Shown piece after piece: positions 43,700 through 52,600 of a stretch of DNA of 53,795 nt (the first letter of the stretch is position 1; each line of letters begins with the position of its first letter). This DNA is from Bacteroidaceae bacterium. GTDB taxonomy: Bacteria; Bacteroidota; Bacteroidia; Bacteroidales; Bacteroidaceae. The notes under the pieces were generated by a model. That model saw only the letters and a program-made list of their open reading frames with translations, was not told the origin of the DNA and searched no databases. The stretch lies in the NCBI GenBank assembly GCA_016280855.1, contig JAEEHP010000033.1, positions 1 through 53,795 on the forward strand, in the 5' to 3' direction. The translations under genes and the position numbers were made by a program.

Positions 43700-43810
43700 A
43701 TGCAATGAAAGTTAACTTTCTAATTGCTGAACGTGAAGAACGTATCTAAGGTATTGGTAAAATAATACATGATTAGGACTAAAACCTAAAAAAGCTTTTC
43801 CACTGGTCAT

Positions 43811-43895
43811 CAATTCACAATTCATAATTCACAATTCATAATTCACAATTCATCATTCATCAATCATCGTTCATCATTCATCAATCATCAATCAT
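43811..43895. repeat. Heptad array (AATTCAC/AATTCAT, then CATTCATCAAT-type units)
   Basis: The longest array, of about 12 units. It lies in the 393-bp gap between the esterase and the giant secreted protein, about 110 bp after the esterase stop. The remainder of this gap holds the promoter and leader at 44009-44092. Confidence 0.8.
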
Positions 43896-44008
43896 TTTTT
43901 GTCCTCCAAGGATGATGAAATGTCTCAAAAGGGCTTATGTGAACGCATTATATTGCCCTTTTGTGCTTCTTTAACACTTCTTTTCCTTTAGAAACGAATT
44001 CTTTTCAG

Positions 44009-44092
44009 TACCTTTGCGCCCGCAAAGTGTGTGAATCACACTCATTCGACATCATTTTAACTCACTCTAATATTAACTAACAAACAAAACAA
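44009..44092 (+). promoter_or_regulatory. Promoter and dyad leader of giant secreted protein 1
   Basis: A -7 box TACCTTTG (44009-44016) is followed, after 9 bp, by the dyad AGTGTG-TGAAT-CACACT (44026-44042), which would lie at or just after the transcription start. The leader ends TTAACTAACAAACAAAACAA directly before the ATG. The layout and the final ~30 bp are shared with 49574-49655. The dyad could be an operator or an RNA stem-loop. Confidence 0.65.
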
Positions 44093-47000
44093 ATGAAGAA
44101 AATCAAACTCTTCTTGGCCGCTATGGCGGCAATGGTCACGATGGGTGTCAACGCTCAGTCGTGGACAGCTCCCACTCCGTCCTATTCGACAGAATGGGCG
44201 ACACCTACAGATGGGCAGACGTATTACATCTACAATGTTGGAGCAGGCACTTTCCTTGGTGGCGGTCGTAATTGGGGAACTCGTGTCATTTCAACCATCG
44301 ACAAGATTTGGGCAGAGGGTGATGCCACTATTGCCCCTGCAGCGAATGTAGATTATGCACTTCCATTCACTCTTAAGAAAAATGACGATGGCACTTGGTA
44401 TCTCATCCATAAAGGAACGAATAAAGCCAACAAGTACATGTTCTATGAGAATGGTAATACCGCATTCATAGATAATAACACAAGTCATGCAAATGCCAAA
44501 TGGAATATTGTCTCAGATGCAAATGGCTATCGTCTCGATATGCCTAACAAGTCCGGGATGTATTTTGGCGTTCATTCGACGAATCTTGTTTCTGCATCTT
44601 TAGCCTATACGTGGAGTGATTTCGGTGATACAGGTGCTGATAAATGGATTTATTGGCAGTTTGTTCCTGAAAGTGAAGTAAGTTCAATTAAGGCCTCCGC
44701 AGCTCTCTTTTTTGCAAGGCTTGCGCTTTATAACGAATTGGTTAAGGCCGAATCAGAAGGAGTCTCGACAGTAGATGCAAGTGCTGTTTATACAAATACC
44801 AATGCGACATCCACAGAACTCAATTCTGCTACAACCGCTCTGCGTCAGGCACGCATTGATTATAGAAGTAGTCTTGCTTCAGAAACCAATCCTCAAGATC
44901 TTACAGACCTGTTTGTTGTCAATCCAGATTTCTCCACATTTGATGCAACAGGATGGACCCGTACACAGACGAGTGTTGGTAACCAACAATTTGGTACAGG
45001 TGCTATGGAATCTTGGAACAACAATAACGTATCCGTTCTTCAGACTTTGACAAATCTTGCGAATGGCAAGTACCGCGTATCCTGCGATATGATTTCTGGT
45101 AATGATGGTAGGACAGCTTACGTTTATGCTAAGGGTATGACTGAGGTCAATGGTGAACACGTTAATGCCCAGTCTAGTGCAGGTGACTACAACACCATGT
45201 CCAATGAAGTGGCAGGCAAGACCATAAGTGCCTATCCGGTGATTGTTGGTGACCATACAATGACAATCGGTTTCAAGGATCCTTCTGGATGGGTCGTTGT
45301 GGATAATTTCAAAGTTATTTATTACGGTCCTGACCTCACTGCTCTGAAGGAAGCTCTTCAGGCTCAGATTGATGCCGTACCTGCTCTCGAAGGCACCACC
45401 ACCACGGCAGCATACAATGCAGCCAAAAACTATGCAGATGGAATTGATATGGATGCCCTGACAACGGAAGCTGCTATCTCCACGGCATCCACCGAACTGG
45501 CAACCCGCGTGAATGCTGCAACGGCACTTCAGGCCAGCTACTCTCGCTTCAAAGCTATCAAAAATGCCGCTTTGGCAATTTCTGCTGCTGTTGTAGTGCC
45601 CGATGTTGAGTCTGCTACCACAACTGCGGCCATTGATGCAGCCATCCCCACTCTCCGTGCTAACTTCCTCGCAGAACTTCCCAACGTTACAATACCCACA
45701 GATCCTGGTTACATCGATGTTACCGCCGTTATGGTGGACAATGCTGGCGTTCACACCAACACTGACTATTGGACAAAGGAAGGTACTCCCAACGGTGGTT
45801 ACAGCTTTGGTGTCTGCAACTATGGCGAGTGCGAGTTCTACAACTGCAACTTCAAGTTCTATCAGACCCTTGCTCTGACTCCTGGTACTTGGGAGTTCGG
45901 CGTTACCGGTTTCCACCGCGCTGGCAACCACAATACAAACTTCTATGCAGGCGTAGATAAAATCCTGATTCCTGGTGTAGAAAGCAGTGTTGTGAACAAC
46001 ATGGCTCAGGCTCAGACCTACTTCAACAACGGTAATGGCAAGGTTGCCCTGAAGTTCCTTATCGAGACTGCTGGCGATGTGGAGATAGGTATTGACAACA
46101 AGGATACCGAGACCGACAAATGGACCATCTTCCGCGACTTCACGCTGAAGTACTATGGTGCTCCTGATTATTCTGTCTATACAGCTCGTCTGGCTGAGCT
46201 TGCGAATGAAGCTGCCACTGTTGAGGGTACTGTTCCTGCTGCCGCTTATACTGCTTTGAATAATGTCGTTACAACGAACAACACGACACACGCTAACAAG
46301 GCAGAATACATCGCAGCGATTGAGGCCGTTGAGAATGCAATAGCAACAGCAAAAGCTTTACAGGGTGCTTACGCTGCTTACAAGTCTCTCAGCACTGCCG
46401 TTCAGGCTCTTTATGATGTAGCCAATTATGAGGAACTTACCACAGGGGCACACAACACTCTTGGCACAGCTCTTTCCGATGCTGCTACTGAAATAGAAAC
46501 CAAGACTACCGTTGTCGACATCAATGCCGTTGCCGAGACCTTGAGGGCTGCTGGTGCAACTTATGCCGGTGCTGCCAACCCCACTAATGGTGCTAAGTTT
46601 AATCTTACCTTCATGCTGACCAATCCCAACCTTGAAGGTCTGCCTACATGGACGGGAGCTACTGGTTGGTATACAGATCAACCGGATGGTAACAGTCAGG
46701 TGATGACCAACAATAATGCAACTTCTGAGGATGGTACAAAGACTGCATTCTATGAATATTGGATGAATCCTGCCAAGACGAACAATCTTTTTGCCCTCTA
46801 TCAGAAGGTGACTTTGGCCGAAGGAACTTACAATATGACTTGCTATGCCTTTGCACAGGATGATGGTACACATATTAATCACCCCAATGGCGTTTACTTC
46901 TTTGCTAATGATGTTCAGGGTTCTGCAGTGAACAATGCTAAGCTGAGCTTGCAGTCCATCGAATTTGTCAACGGCTCAACTCAGGAGGTGAAGATTGGTC

Positions 47001-47719
47001 TGAAGACAGTTACAGGCAATGAGAACTTCTGGATGGGTATCGGCTATGTCGAGCTCTACAAGGTTCCTGCTAAGGTCGTGACTATCGACGAGGCTGTTGA
47101 CTATGTAGCTGAGAGCGCTGCCGCTAAAGTTATCCTGAACCGCACTATTAAGGCTGATACTTGGAATACTTTCGTGGTTCCCTTCCAACTGAGTGAAGCT
47201 GAGCTGAAAGCTGCCTTTGGTGATGATGTTCAGGTTGCGGAGTTCAGCGATGGAGGTGAAAACGCCAACGCTGTTACGGTCAAATTCAATACGATGGCAA
47301 CTCCGGCTATCGCTCCTAACAAGCCCGTTCTGTTGAAGACTTCCACTGCAGGTACTTCTTATACCTTCGAGGGTCGTACCATTGCTGAAGGTGAAGCTAA
47401 GGTTGCAGGCACATACGTTGACTTCGTAGGTACCTATGCCGCTTCTACAACTGTTAAGGCTGGCGACTATTTCATCAGCGCAAACAAGCTCTACAAGAGC
47501 GAAGGCCGCACTACGCTTAAGGGCACCCGCGCTTACATCGACGCTAAGAACACATCTGCTGGTGTTAAGCTCTTCATCGACGACATCGAGACAGCCATCG
47601 AGGCTATCAACGGCGAAGGCGCTGAGGACGGCGTGATCTACAACATTGCCGGTCAGCGTGTGAACAAGGCTCAGAAGGGTATCTACATCCAGAACGGTAA
47701 GAAAGTACTCGTAAAATAA
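44093..47719 (+). CDS. Giant multidomain secreted protein 1
   Basis: A 1208-residue exported protein, no single named family. Signal peptide 1-21 (KLFLAAMAAMVTMGVNA). A ricin-like or beta-trefoil domain (about 28-195) is followed by helical FIVAR-like repeats (about 200-265, 415-560 and 705-845; for example ALKEALQAQIDAVPALEG) alternating with beta-sandwich domains (about 275-410, 565-700, 850-1010) that resemble carbohydrate-binding modules. A C-terminal module with TWNTFVVPFQL and APNKPVLLKT is shared with the protein at 49656. The end is IYNIAGQRVNKAQKGIYI and NGKKVLVK, probably a sorting signal. Likely a surface adhesin or glycan-binding protein. The A/T-richer codon use differs from the neighbouring housekeeping genes. 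Confidence 0.75.
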   Translation: MKKIKLFLAAMAAMVTMGVNAQSWTAPTPSYSTEWATPTDGQTYYIYNVGAGTFLGGGRNWGTRVISTIDKIWAEGDATIAPAANVDYALPFTLKKNDDGTWYLIHKGTNKANKYMFYENGNTAFIDNNTSHANAKWNIVSDANGYRLDMPNKSGMYFGVHSTNLVSASLAYTWSDFGDTGADKWIYWQFVPESEVSSIKASAALFFARLALYNELVKAESEGVSTVDASAVYTNTNATSTELNSATTALRQARIDYRSSLASETNPQDLTDLFVVNPDFSTFDATGWTRTQTSVGNQQFGTGAMESWNNNNVSVLQTLTNLANGKYRVSCDMISGNDGRTAYVYAKGMTEVNGEHVNAQSSAGDYNTMSNEVAGKTISAYPVIVGDHTMTIGFKDPSGWVVVDNFKVIYYGPDLTALKEALQAQIDAVPALEGTTTTAAYNAAKNYADGIDMDALTTEAAISTASTELATRVNAATALQASYSRFKAIKNAALAISAAVVVPDVESATTTAAIDAAIPTLRANFLAELPNVTIPTDPGYIDVTAVMVDNAGVHTNTDYWTKEGTPNGGYSFGVCNYGECEFYNCNFKFYQTLALTPGTWEFGVTGFHRAGNHNTNFYAGVDKILIPGVESSVVNNMAQAQTYFNNGNGKVALKFLIETAGDVEIGIDNKDTETDKWTIFRDFTLKYYGAPDYSVYTARLAELANEAATVEGTVPAAAYTALNNVVTTNNTTHANKAEYIAAIEAVENAIATAKALQGAYAAYKSLSTAVQALYDVANYEELTTGAHNTLGTALSDAATEIETKTTVVDINAVAETLRAAGATYAGAANPTNGAKFNLTFMLTNPNLEGLPTWTGATGWYTDQPDGNSQVMTNNNATSEDGTKTAFYEYWMNPAKTNNLFALYQKVTLAEGTYNMTCYAFAQDDGTHINHPNGVYFFANDVQGSAVNNAKLSLQSIEFVNGSTQEVKIGLKTVTGNENFWMGIGYVELYKVPAKVVTIDEAVDYVAESAAAKVILNRTIKADTWNTFVVPFQLSEAELKAAFGDDVQVAEFSDGGENANAVTVKFNTMATPAIAPNKPVLLKTSTAGTSYTFEGRTIAEGEAKVAGTYVDFVGTYAASTTVKAGDYFISANKLYKSEGRTTLKGTRAYIDAKNTSAGVKLFIDDIETAIEAINGEGAEDGVIYNIAGQRVNKAQKGIYIQNGKKVLVK

Positions 47720-47823
47720 TAATTAAGAAAAGTAGAAAATAAGAAAGGGTGGACGTCACCCGCTGATGAAGCCCTTTCATATTTTCTTATTCTCTAAATA
47801 TCTAAATCTCTAATTTTCAGAAT

Positions 47824-48003
47824 ATGAAAAAGACATATATTTCTCCCGTAATGGATGTGACCTACATGGTCGCCGAACAGATGATTGCCGCCAGCATCAC
47901 CAATATTGGTGGTAACTCCGGCATCGGAAAAGGTACAGGCGAAGTGCCTACTGATGCAGATGTTAAGGGCAACTTCTATGGCGAGACCATCTTCGACGAA
48001 TAA
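47824..48003 (+). CDS. Small MKKTYI-type peptide 1
   Basis: A 59-residue ORF: MKKTYISPVMDVTYMVAEQM, then IAAS and a Gly/Asn-rich stretch, ending FYGETIFDE. Short proteins with MKK-T/K-Y-x-x-P starts followed by a mildly hydrophobic segment and Ala-Ser are common and uncharacterised in Bacteroidales. The layout looks like a leader followed by a Gly-rich, acidic core, which would fit a precursor peptide, but there is no modification enzyme nearby. It lies 104 bp after giant secreted protein 1, and an identical arrangement occurs at 53247. A strong hairpin follows at 48043-48075. Confidence 0.7.
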   Translation: MKKTYISPVMDVTYMVAEQMIAASITNIGGNSGIGKGTGEVPTDADVKGNFYGETIFDE

Positions 48004-48042
48004 TCTATTCGCAGTCTGAACGACAGTAAACAGCAATACGAT

Positions 48043-48075
48043 GAGAGCCCCGTGCAGCACTTGCACGGGGCTCTC
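48043..48075. terminator. Strong hairpin terminator, bidirectional
   Basis: GAGAGCCCCGTGCA (48043-48056) pairs perfectly with TGCACGGGGCTCTC (48062-48075) around a 5-nt loop: a 14-bp stem between the small peptide gene and the convergent transposase gene. There is no long T-tract. Confidence 0.75.
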
Positions 48076-48089
48076 TGTGTGTGAGGGCT

Positions 48090-49457
48090 TCAACGCTCAG
48101 CCAGCAGGCGGCAGAGGGTGTTGAGCAGTTCGAAGATGCCCTTGTGGGGATGCTCTCCCTGCGGGCGGTCCGGCCATGGCGCGAGGAAGAGGAGCTGGCC
48201 GCGGCTTGTGGGCTGAAGCAGGGCTTCCGGCGGTGCCCACAGGTCGCTCATGGCTGAGGCCTGGGGACGTATGACGCGGTAGCCGGCATCGAGGGTGGCT
48301 TGCATCACCGCCTCCTCACCCTGGCTCACGGCGGGGGTGATGATGACGGCGCCTTCGCGTTCGCAGCGCTCCAGCAGCGATGCCTTCTCCTGTGCCAGGG
48401 CTCCCGGCGTGGTGCTGCGGGAGATGCGGACGGGTACCAAGGGGGCTTCGTCGAGCAGGAACGGGTTGCCCATCATCTTCATATATAGGGCGGCGCGGAG
48501 CTCGGCATGTGCTGCGGCGTGGATGCCGGGCAGCCACCAGGGAAAGGGCTGCCAGTCGTCGCCGCTGCAGTGCTGCTCCACGAGGAGCACGCCCCGCAGC
48601 TCTTGCATCACGCCCAAACGGCGTGCTTCGCGCTGCAGCCAGCGGGCTTGATCGATGGTCAGGGGGATGCGCAGCATCTGCTTGTTATAGAAGAGGTCGC
48701 GGTGCTGGCGTTTGATCCACCCGCGCCGCGGGTTGTCGCTGACGTAATGCAGCATGCGGGAGAGCTGGCCGCGGCCCATGAGGATCCGGTCGTTGTAGCC
48801 ATGAGCCCAGAGGGGCGGGACAAGGCACGGGGCGAGGGAGGGCGCGGAGGAGGTCGTGGAGGAGGTCGCGGAGGAGGTCGCAGAGGTGGTCGCGGACGAA
48901 CCGCGACCCACAGGACCCACGGAGGACGGGGTGGGGATGATGGGTGATGAGGACGGGGAGGGGATGATGGGTGATGAGGGGGAGGAGGTGGGCAGGGGTT
49001 CTTTGATGGCTGGGGGTTGTGTGATCGGCGGTTTGTCCGTCGAGCTCTCCTGCTGGCGTTGCTGCTGTGAGGGGCGTGAGCCCTGAACGCGGTGCGTGCC
49101 GCCGTAGCGGGCATCGAGCTCGCGGAGGTAGGCCACCGTGGTGCCGTACTTGAAGCCTTTCACGAGCACGCCGAGGTGCCGCTTCAGGGGCTTCTGCACC
49201 TGCACGACGACATGGATGTGGTCGGGCATGACCACGGCGCGCAGCACTGCCAGCCCCTCGGCATGCTGCGGCAGCTCGTGCAGCTGGCGTTCCACGGCCT
49301 GCCCTAAGGTCGTGAGCCTCACTATCGTCCGCCTATCGCCTTCCGTCTGCTCCAGATGTCCGAAGGGCGTTCCGCGCCGCTCAGCCACGAGGGTGATCAT
49401 GTAGATGCCGGGATCGCGGTAGTCGTGCCATAGGGCACGTTGGTGTTGGTCGTTCAT
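48090..49457 (-). CDS. REP-associated tyrosine transposase (RAYT) with linker insertion and extra C-terminal domain
   Basis: A 455-residue protein of the Y1/HUH transposase family. The N-terminus starts RDPGIYMITLVAERR and carries the metal motif VMPDHIHVVV (His80, His82) and the Tyr region GFKYGTTVAY (Tyr104 or 110). The core resumes after a Ser/Pro/Thr-rich linker (about 128-212) with PPLWAHGYNDRILM and LHYVSDNPRRGW. RAYTs normally have these parts contiguous in ~150-200 residues, so the linker is an insertion. Residues about 260-455 form an additional domain (AVIITPAVSQGEEAVMQATL, Rossmann-like) that I cannot name. The start at 49457 follows a -7 box at 49482-49489. Such single-copy transposases usually mobilise REP palindromes rather than themselves. 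Confidence 0.85.
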   Translation of the reverse strand: MNDQHQRALWHDYRDPGIYMITLVAERRGTPFGHLEQTEGDRRTIVRLTTLGQAVERQLHELPQHAEGLAVLRAVVMPDHIHVVVQVQKPLKRHLGVLVKGFKYGTTVAYLRELDARYGGTHRVQGSRPSQQQRQQESSTDKPPITQPPAIKEPLPTSSPSSPIIPSPSSSPIIPTPSSVGPVGRGSSATTSATSSATSSTTSSAPSLAPCLVPPLWAHGYNDRILMGRGQLSRMLHYVSDNPRRGWIKRQHRDLFYNKQMLRIPLTIDQARWLQREARRLGVMQELRGVLLVEQHCSGDDWQPFPWWLPGIHAAAHAELRAALYMKMMGNPFLLDEAPLVPVRISRSTTPGALAQEKASLLERCEREGAVIITPAVSQGEEAVMQATLDAGYRVIRPQASAMSDLWAPPEALLQPTSRGQLLFLAPWPDRPQGEHPHKGIFELLNTLCRLLAER

Positions 49458-49481
49458 CCTTTTTTCTTTCGTTTTGTTGTG

Positions 49482-49489
49482 CAAAGATA
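49482..49489 (-). promoter_or_regulatory. -7 element before the RAYT gene
   Basis: CAAAGATA on the plus strand reads TATCTTTG on the coding strand, 24 bp before the ATG at 49457. A TTTTG lies 22 bp further upstream. Confidence 0.55.
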
Positions 49490-49573
49490 CGATTTTTACC
49501 GCAATTCCTCACAAAAGTACGGTCTTTAACGAGAATTAACAACAAAAGAATTTAGTAGCCAAGATATTATCCG

Positions 49574-49655
49574 TATCTTTGCGCCTGCGTAGTGTGCATA
49601 TCACACTCAATCATAGATATATCGTTCACATAATATTAACTAACAAACAAAACAA
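49574..49655 (+). promoter_or_regulatory. Promoter and dyad leader of giant secreted protein 2
   Basis: TATCTTTG (49574-49581), then after 9 bp the dyad AGTGTG-CATAT-CACACT (49591-49607), and a leader ending in the same AATATTAACTAACAAACAAA run as the one before 44093. The arms of the dyad are identical between the two copies, but its 5-bp centre differs, which favours selection on the dyad. Confidence 0.65.
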
Positions 49656-52600
49656 ATGAAGAAACTCAAACTCTTCTTGGCCGCCGCACTCATGCTCTGC
49701 AGTGCTGGCGCATGGGCACAGACGGACGTGACGAGCACGTACCTGACGAACGCCGACTTCTCACAAGGTACACCCGTCACTGTTGGTGTGTGCACTTATG
49801 CCGCAGACAAAAGTAAGAATGGTACTGAATATGCAAATCTGGTGCCTGTCGATGGATGGACAGCGGTATCAAGCGCTGACGGTAAGGCCGGTGGCCTCTT
49901 TGCTATTGGCGGCGGTGCATGGCTCGGTGGATCTGGCTTTACCGCTCCCGCTACAGACTCCGATGGTAACACAGGTGTCAATGTTCTAGGTATCGTTACT
50001 TGCTGGGGTGCTTCCGTCCAGTACACCCAAAACTTGAAGTCTGCTCTTCCTGCTGGTACTTACACTCTCGTTTTGGCTGCCTATAATTCGGGCGCTGGTC
50101 AAAATGATGTTAACGCCAACTATATAGGCTTCGTTGAGGAAGGTGGCACGACTCATTATGCTACAACTAAAAAGTATAACTCCAACACTTGGAAATACGA
50201 ATTTATTACGTTCACTTTAAGCGCTGAAACCTCTGGGTATGTCTCATTGGGCTATAAGTCAACAAACACTGGTTCTGGCAACATGCCTCACCTCTTTATC
50301 TCTGGCCTCCAACTTTTCGACGGCGAAGTAGATGCTGCAGCTTACGAGGCTGCAAAAGAGGCCGCTCGCAATGCTAAAGAACTTGCTGCCAATAAAGAGA
50401 AACTCGCTGGCAGTTCACCAACCAATCCCTCTGCTGATCTGCTTGTCAATGGCAGCTTCGACACCGCAAACAGCGGTTGGACGCTGGACAATATGAAGTA
50501 TCAGGCGAACCAAGAGCGCCCCACTCGTTATGTTGAGCAATGGAACGGTAGTGCATTGAGTGGTAGCGGTTCTGCTTCTCAGACCGTCAAGAACATTCCT
50601 GCTGGAGCATACATCCTCACAGGTACAGTGAATGCCCAGCTTCAGAGCGATCAGTCTTTGGAAATCACTGGCACATCTATCCAAGTCAATAGTACCTCTG
50701 TGGTCACTAGTGGTGTTTGGAAAGACTACACCGTTAACTATGTCCTTGAGAATGATGGTGACATCAGTGTATCTTTTGGCTTCGATAACACCAATGCAAA
50801 CTGGGTGAGCGCGGATGGCTTCTCCCTCGTATACTTAGGCGAATACGTTGCCACGACTGGCATCACAGCTGATGACGTAGAAGTTGAACAAGCCAAAACA
50901 GTTGAAATCGGTGCTGCCATCGCTCCCGCCAATGCTTCTTATCCGACTCTGAGCTATGCTTCTGCCGACGAAAGCGTGGCTACTGTTGACGCCAACGGTG
51001 TAGTGACAGGCGTTGTTTCTGGTTCGACCACCATCACCATCACCTCTGCTGAGGCTACAAAGGTTATCAATGTTACTGTCACAGCCCCGACTTATGTACC
51101 CGAGAGCATTGAGCTGTCTCAGACTGCATTTGAGTTCGACAGCAAGAACTACACCGCTCAGCTCGTTGCCAGCGTGCTGCCCACAGCTGCCACGCAGAGC
51201 GTTGTGTTCACGACCTCGGATGCTTCAGTGGCTACCGTGGATGCCGAGGGTAATATCACAGGTGTTTCGACGGGTACTGCTATTATCACTGTCACCAGCA
51301 GCCTCGATGCTACAGTAAGCGCTACAGCTAACGTCACCGTCAGCTTCCCTGAATATGCTCCTGTAGCAACAACCATTGTTCTCAACGGGGCTGAAAAGAC
51401 CATCACGACCATCGGCGATAACCTCATCAAGAATGGTGCCTTTGAGTATCCCGATGCATACACTGGCTGGACTGTAGGAACAGGTGCCAAGATGGCAGCA
51501 GCTCAGTTCACTGTTGAAGAAGAGGGGGGTAACCACTACATCCAATCTGTTCTCCACAATGGTTCTAACTCCGCTGGTTCGCTGCGTCAGGCATGGCCCA
51601 TTGAAGCAGGTAAGAAATATGTCTTCGGCTTTAAGATCAAGAACGTTTCTGGCTCTCAAGTCAATAATAACGAATGGTTTCGTGTAAGCCTCTGCAACGC
51701 CAATCCTACGGCTGGTGACGGCACTATTGTTACACCTTATCCTTCTTATAATGGTGAATGGACAGATTATTCCGTTGTAGTTGATAACACCGAATCTACA
51801 TTCACCTTCGTTCAAGCACACTTCCGCTGGCTTGGTGAGAACGGTGAGCACACCGCATTCGATGATTTCTTCCTCAGTGAAATCACTGACATCACTACTG
51901 TCGGTAATGTTCAGTATGCTCTTGATGCTATTCCTACCGCAAACATCGGTGATGGCGTGTTCCAGTACAGTCAGGCTGACATTGATGCTACCGGCGCCAA
52001 TGCTCTTGTTGATGGCGTAGCTACCGTATCTGATGTTGAGGCTGCTTACAATGCATTGAAGGCTCTTAAGCTCAATGCTCCTGCCCCGACTCAGGCATAT
52101 AACCTTGTATTTAACTGCGAGGGTCACAGTGCAACAGGAAATGCTCTGACGTTGATTCCTAATCCTGCTCAGACTCAAGGCCTTTATGGATTGAAGTATC
52201 TTGCTCTGGCTAATACTAATCTAGCTCAGGCTTTCTATTTTGTCCACACAACAGGTAACAAGTATAAGATTTATGCTGTTGATGCAGAGGGTAATGACCG
52301 CTATATTACTACTCAGGCCGAGGGGTATGGAACCACTTGGTACGATGGTATTCGTACGATTGACGACGCCTCAAAGGCAATGGAAATAGAGATTCGTCCT
52401 AATGGCGAAGGTCTGTACCTACTCTGGAACACAGGTGCCAATAAGGCAATTGCCCATAATGGAAATGACAACAATGACATGTTTACAAATAACACTGCTA
52501 ATTTCCAGTTTGCAGAGACCACTAAGCCCTCTATCGCTATCAACACGACCGCTGCTGGTTGGGGCACCACCATCCTTCCCTTCGCAGTTGCTTCTCTTCC

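Noticed and set aside
43811-43895. Possible CRISPR array in the AT-rich repeats
   Set aside because: Units are contiguous 7-bp repeats with no unique spacers, and no cas genes are present.
44879-46291. 470-codon minus-strand ORF inside giant secreted protein 1
   Set aside because: Cys/Ser/Ile-rich antisense frame of a Thr/Ala-rich repeat protein; no start context or motif.
47720-47823. Hairpin GGGTG-GACGT-CACCC within an outer GAAAGGG/CCCTTTC pair between giant protein 1 and peptide 1, as a terminator
   Set aside because: The pairing is interrupted and the peptide lies just downstream; it may be an attenuator, but I cannot support a terminator call.
49138-49404. Cys/Thr-rich plus-strand ORF opposite the RAYT gene
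   Set aside because: It is antisense to the HUH core; the many Cys and Trp codons come from reading the complement.
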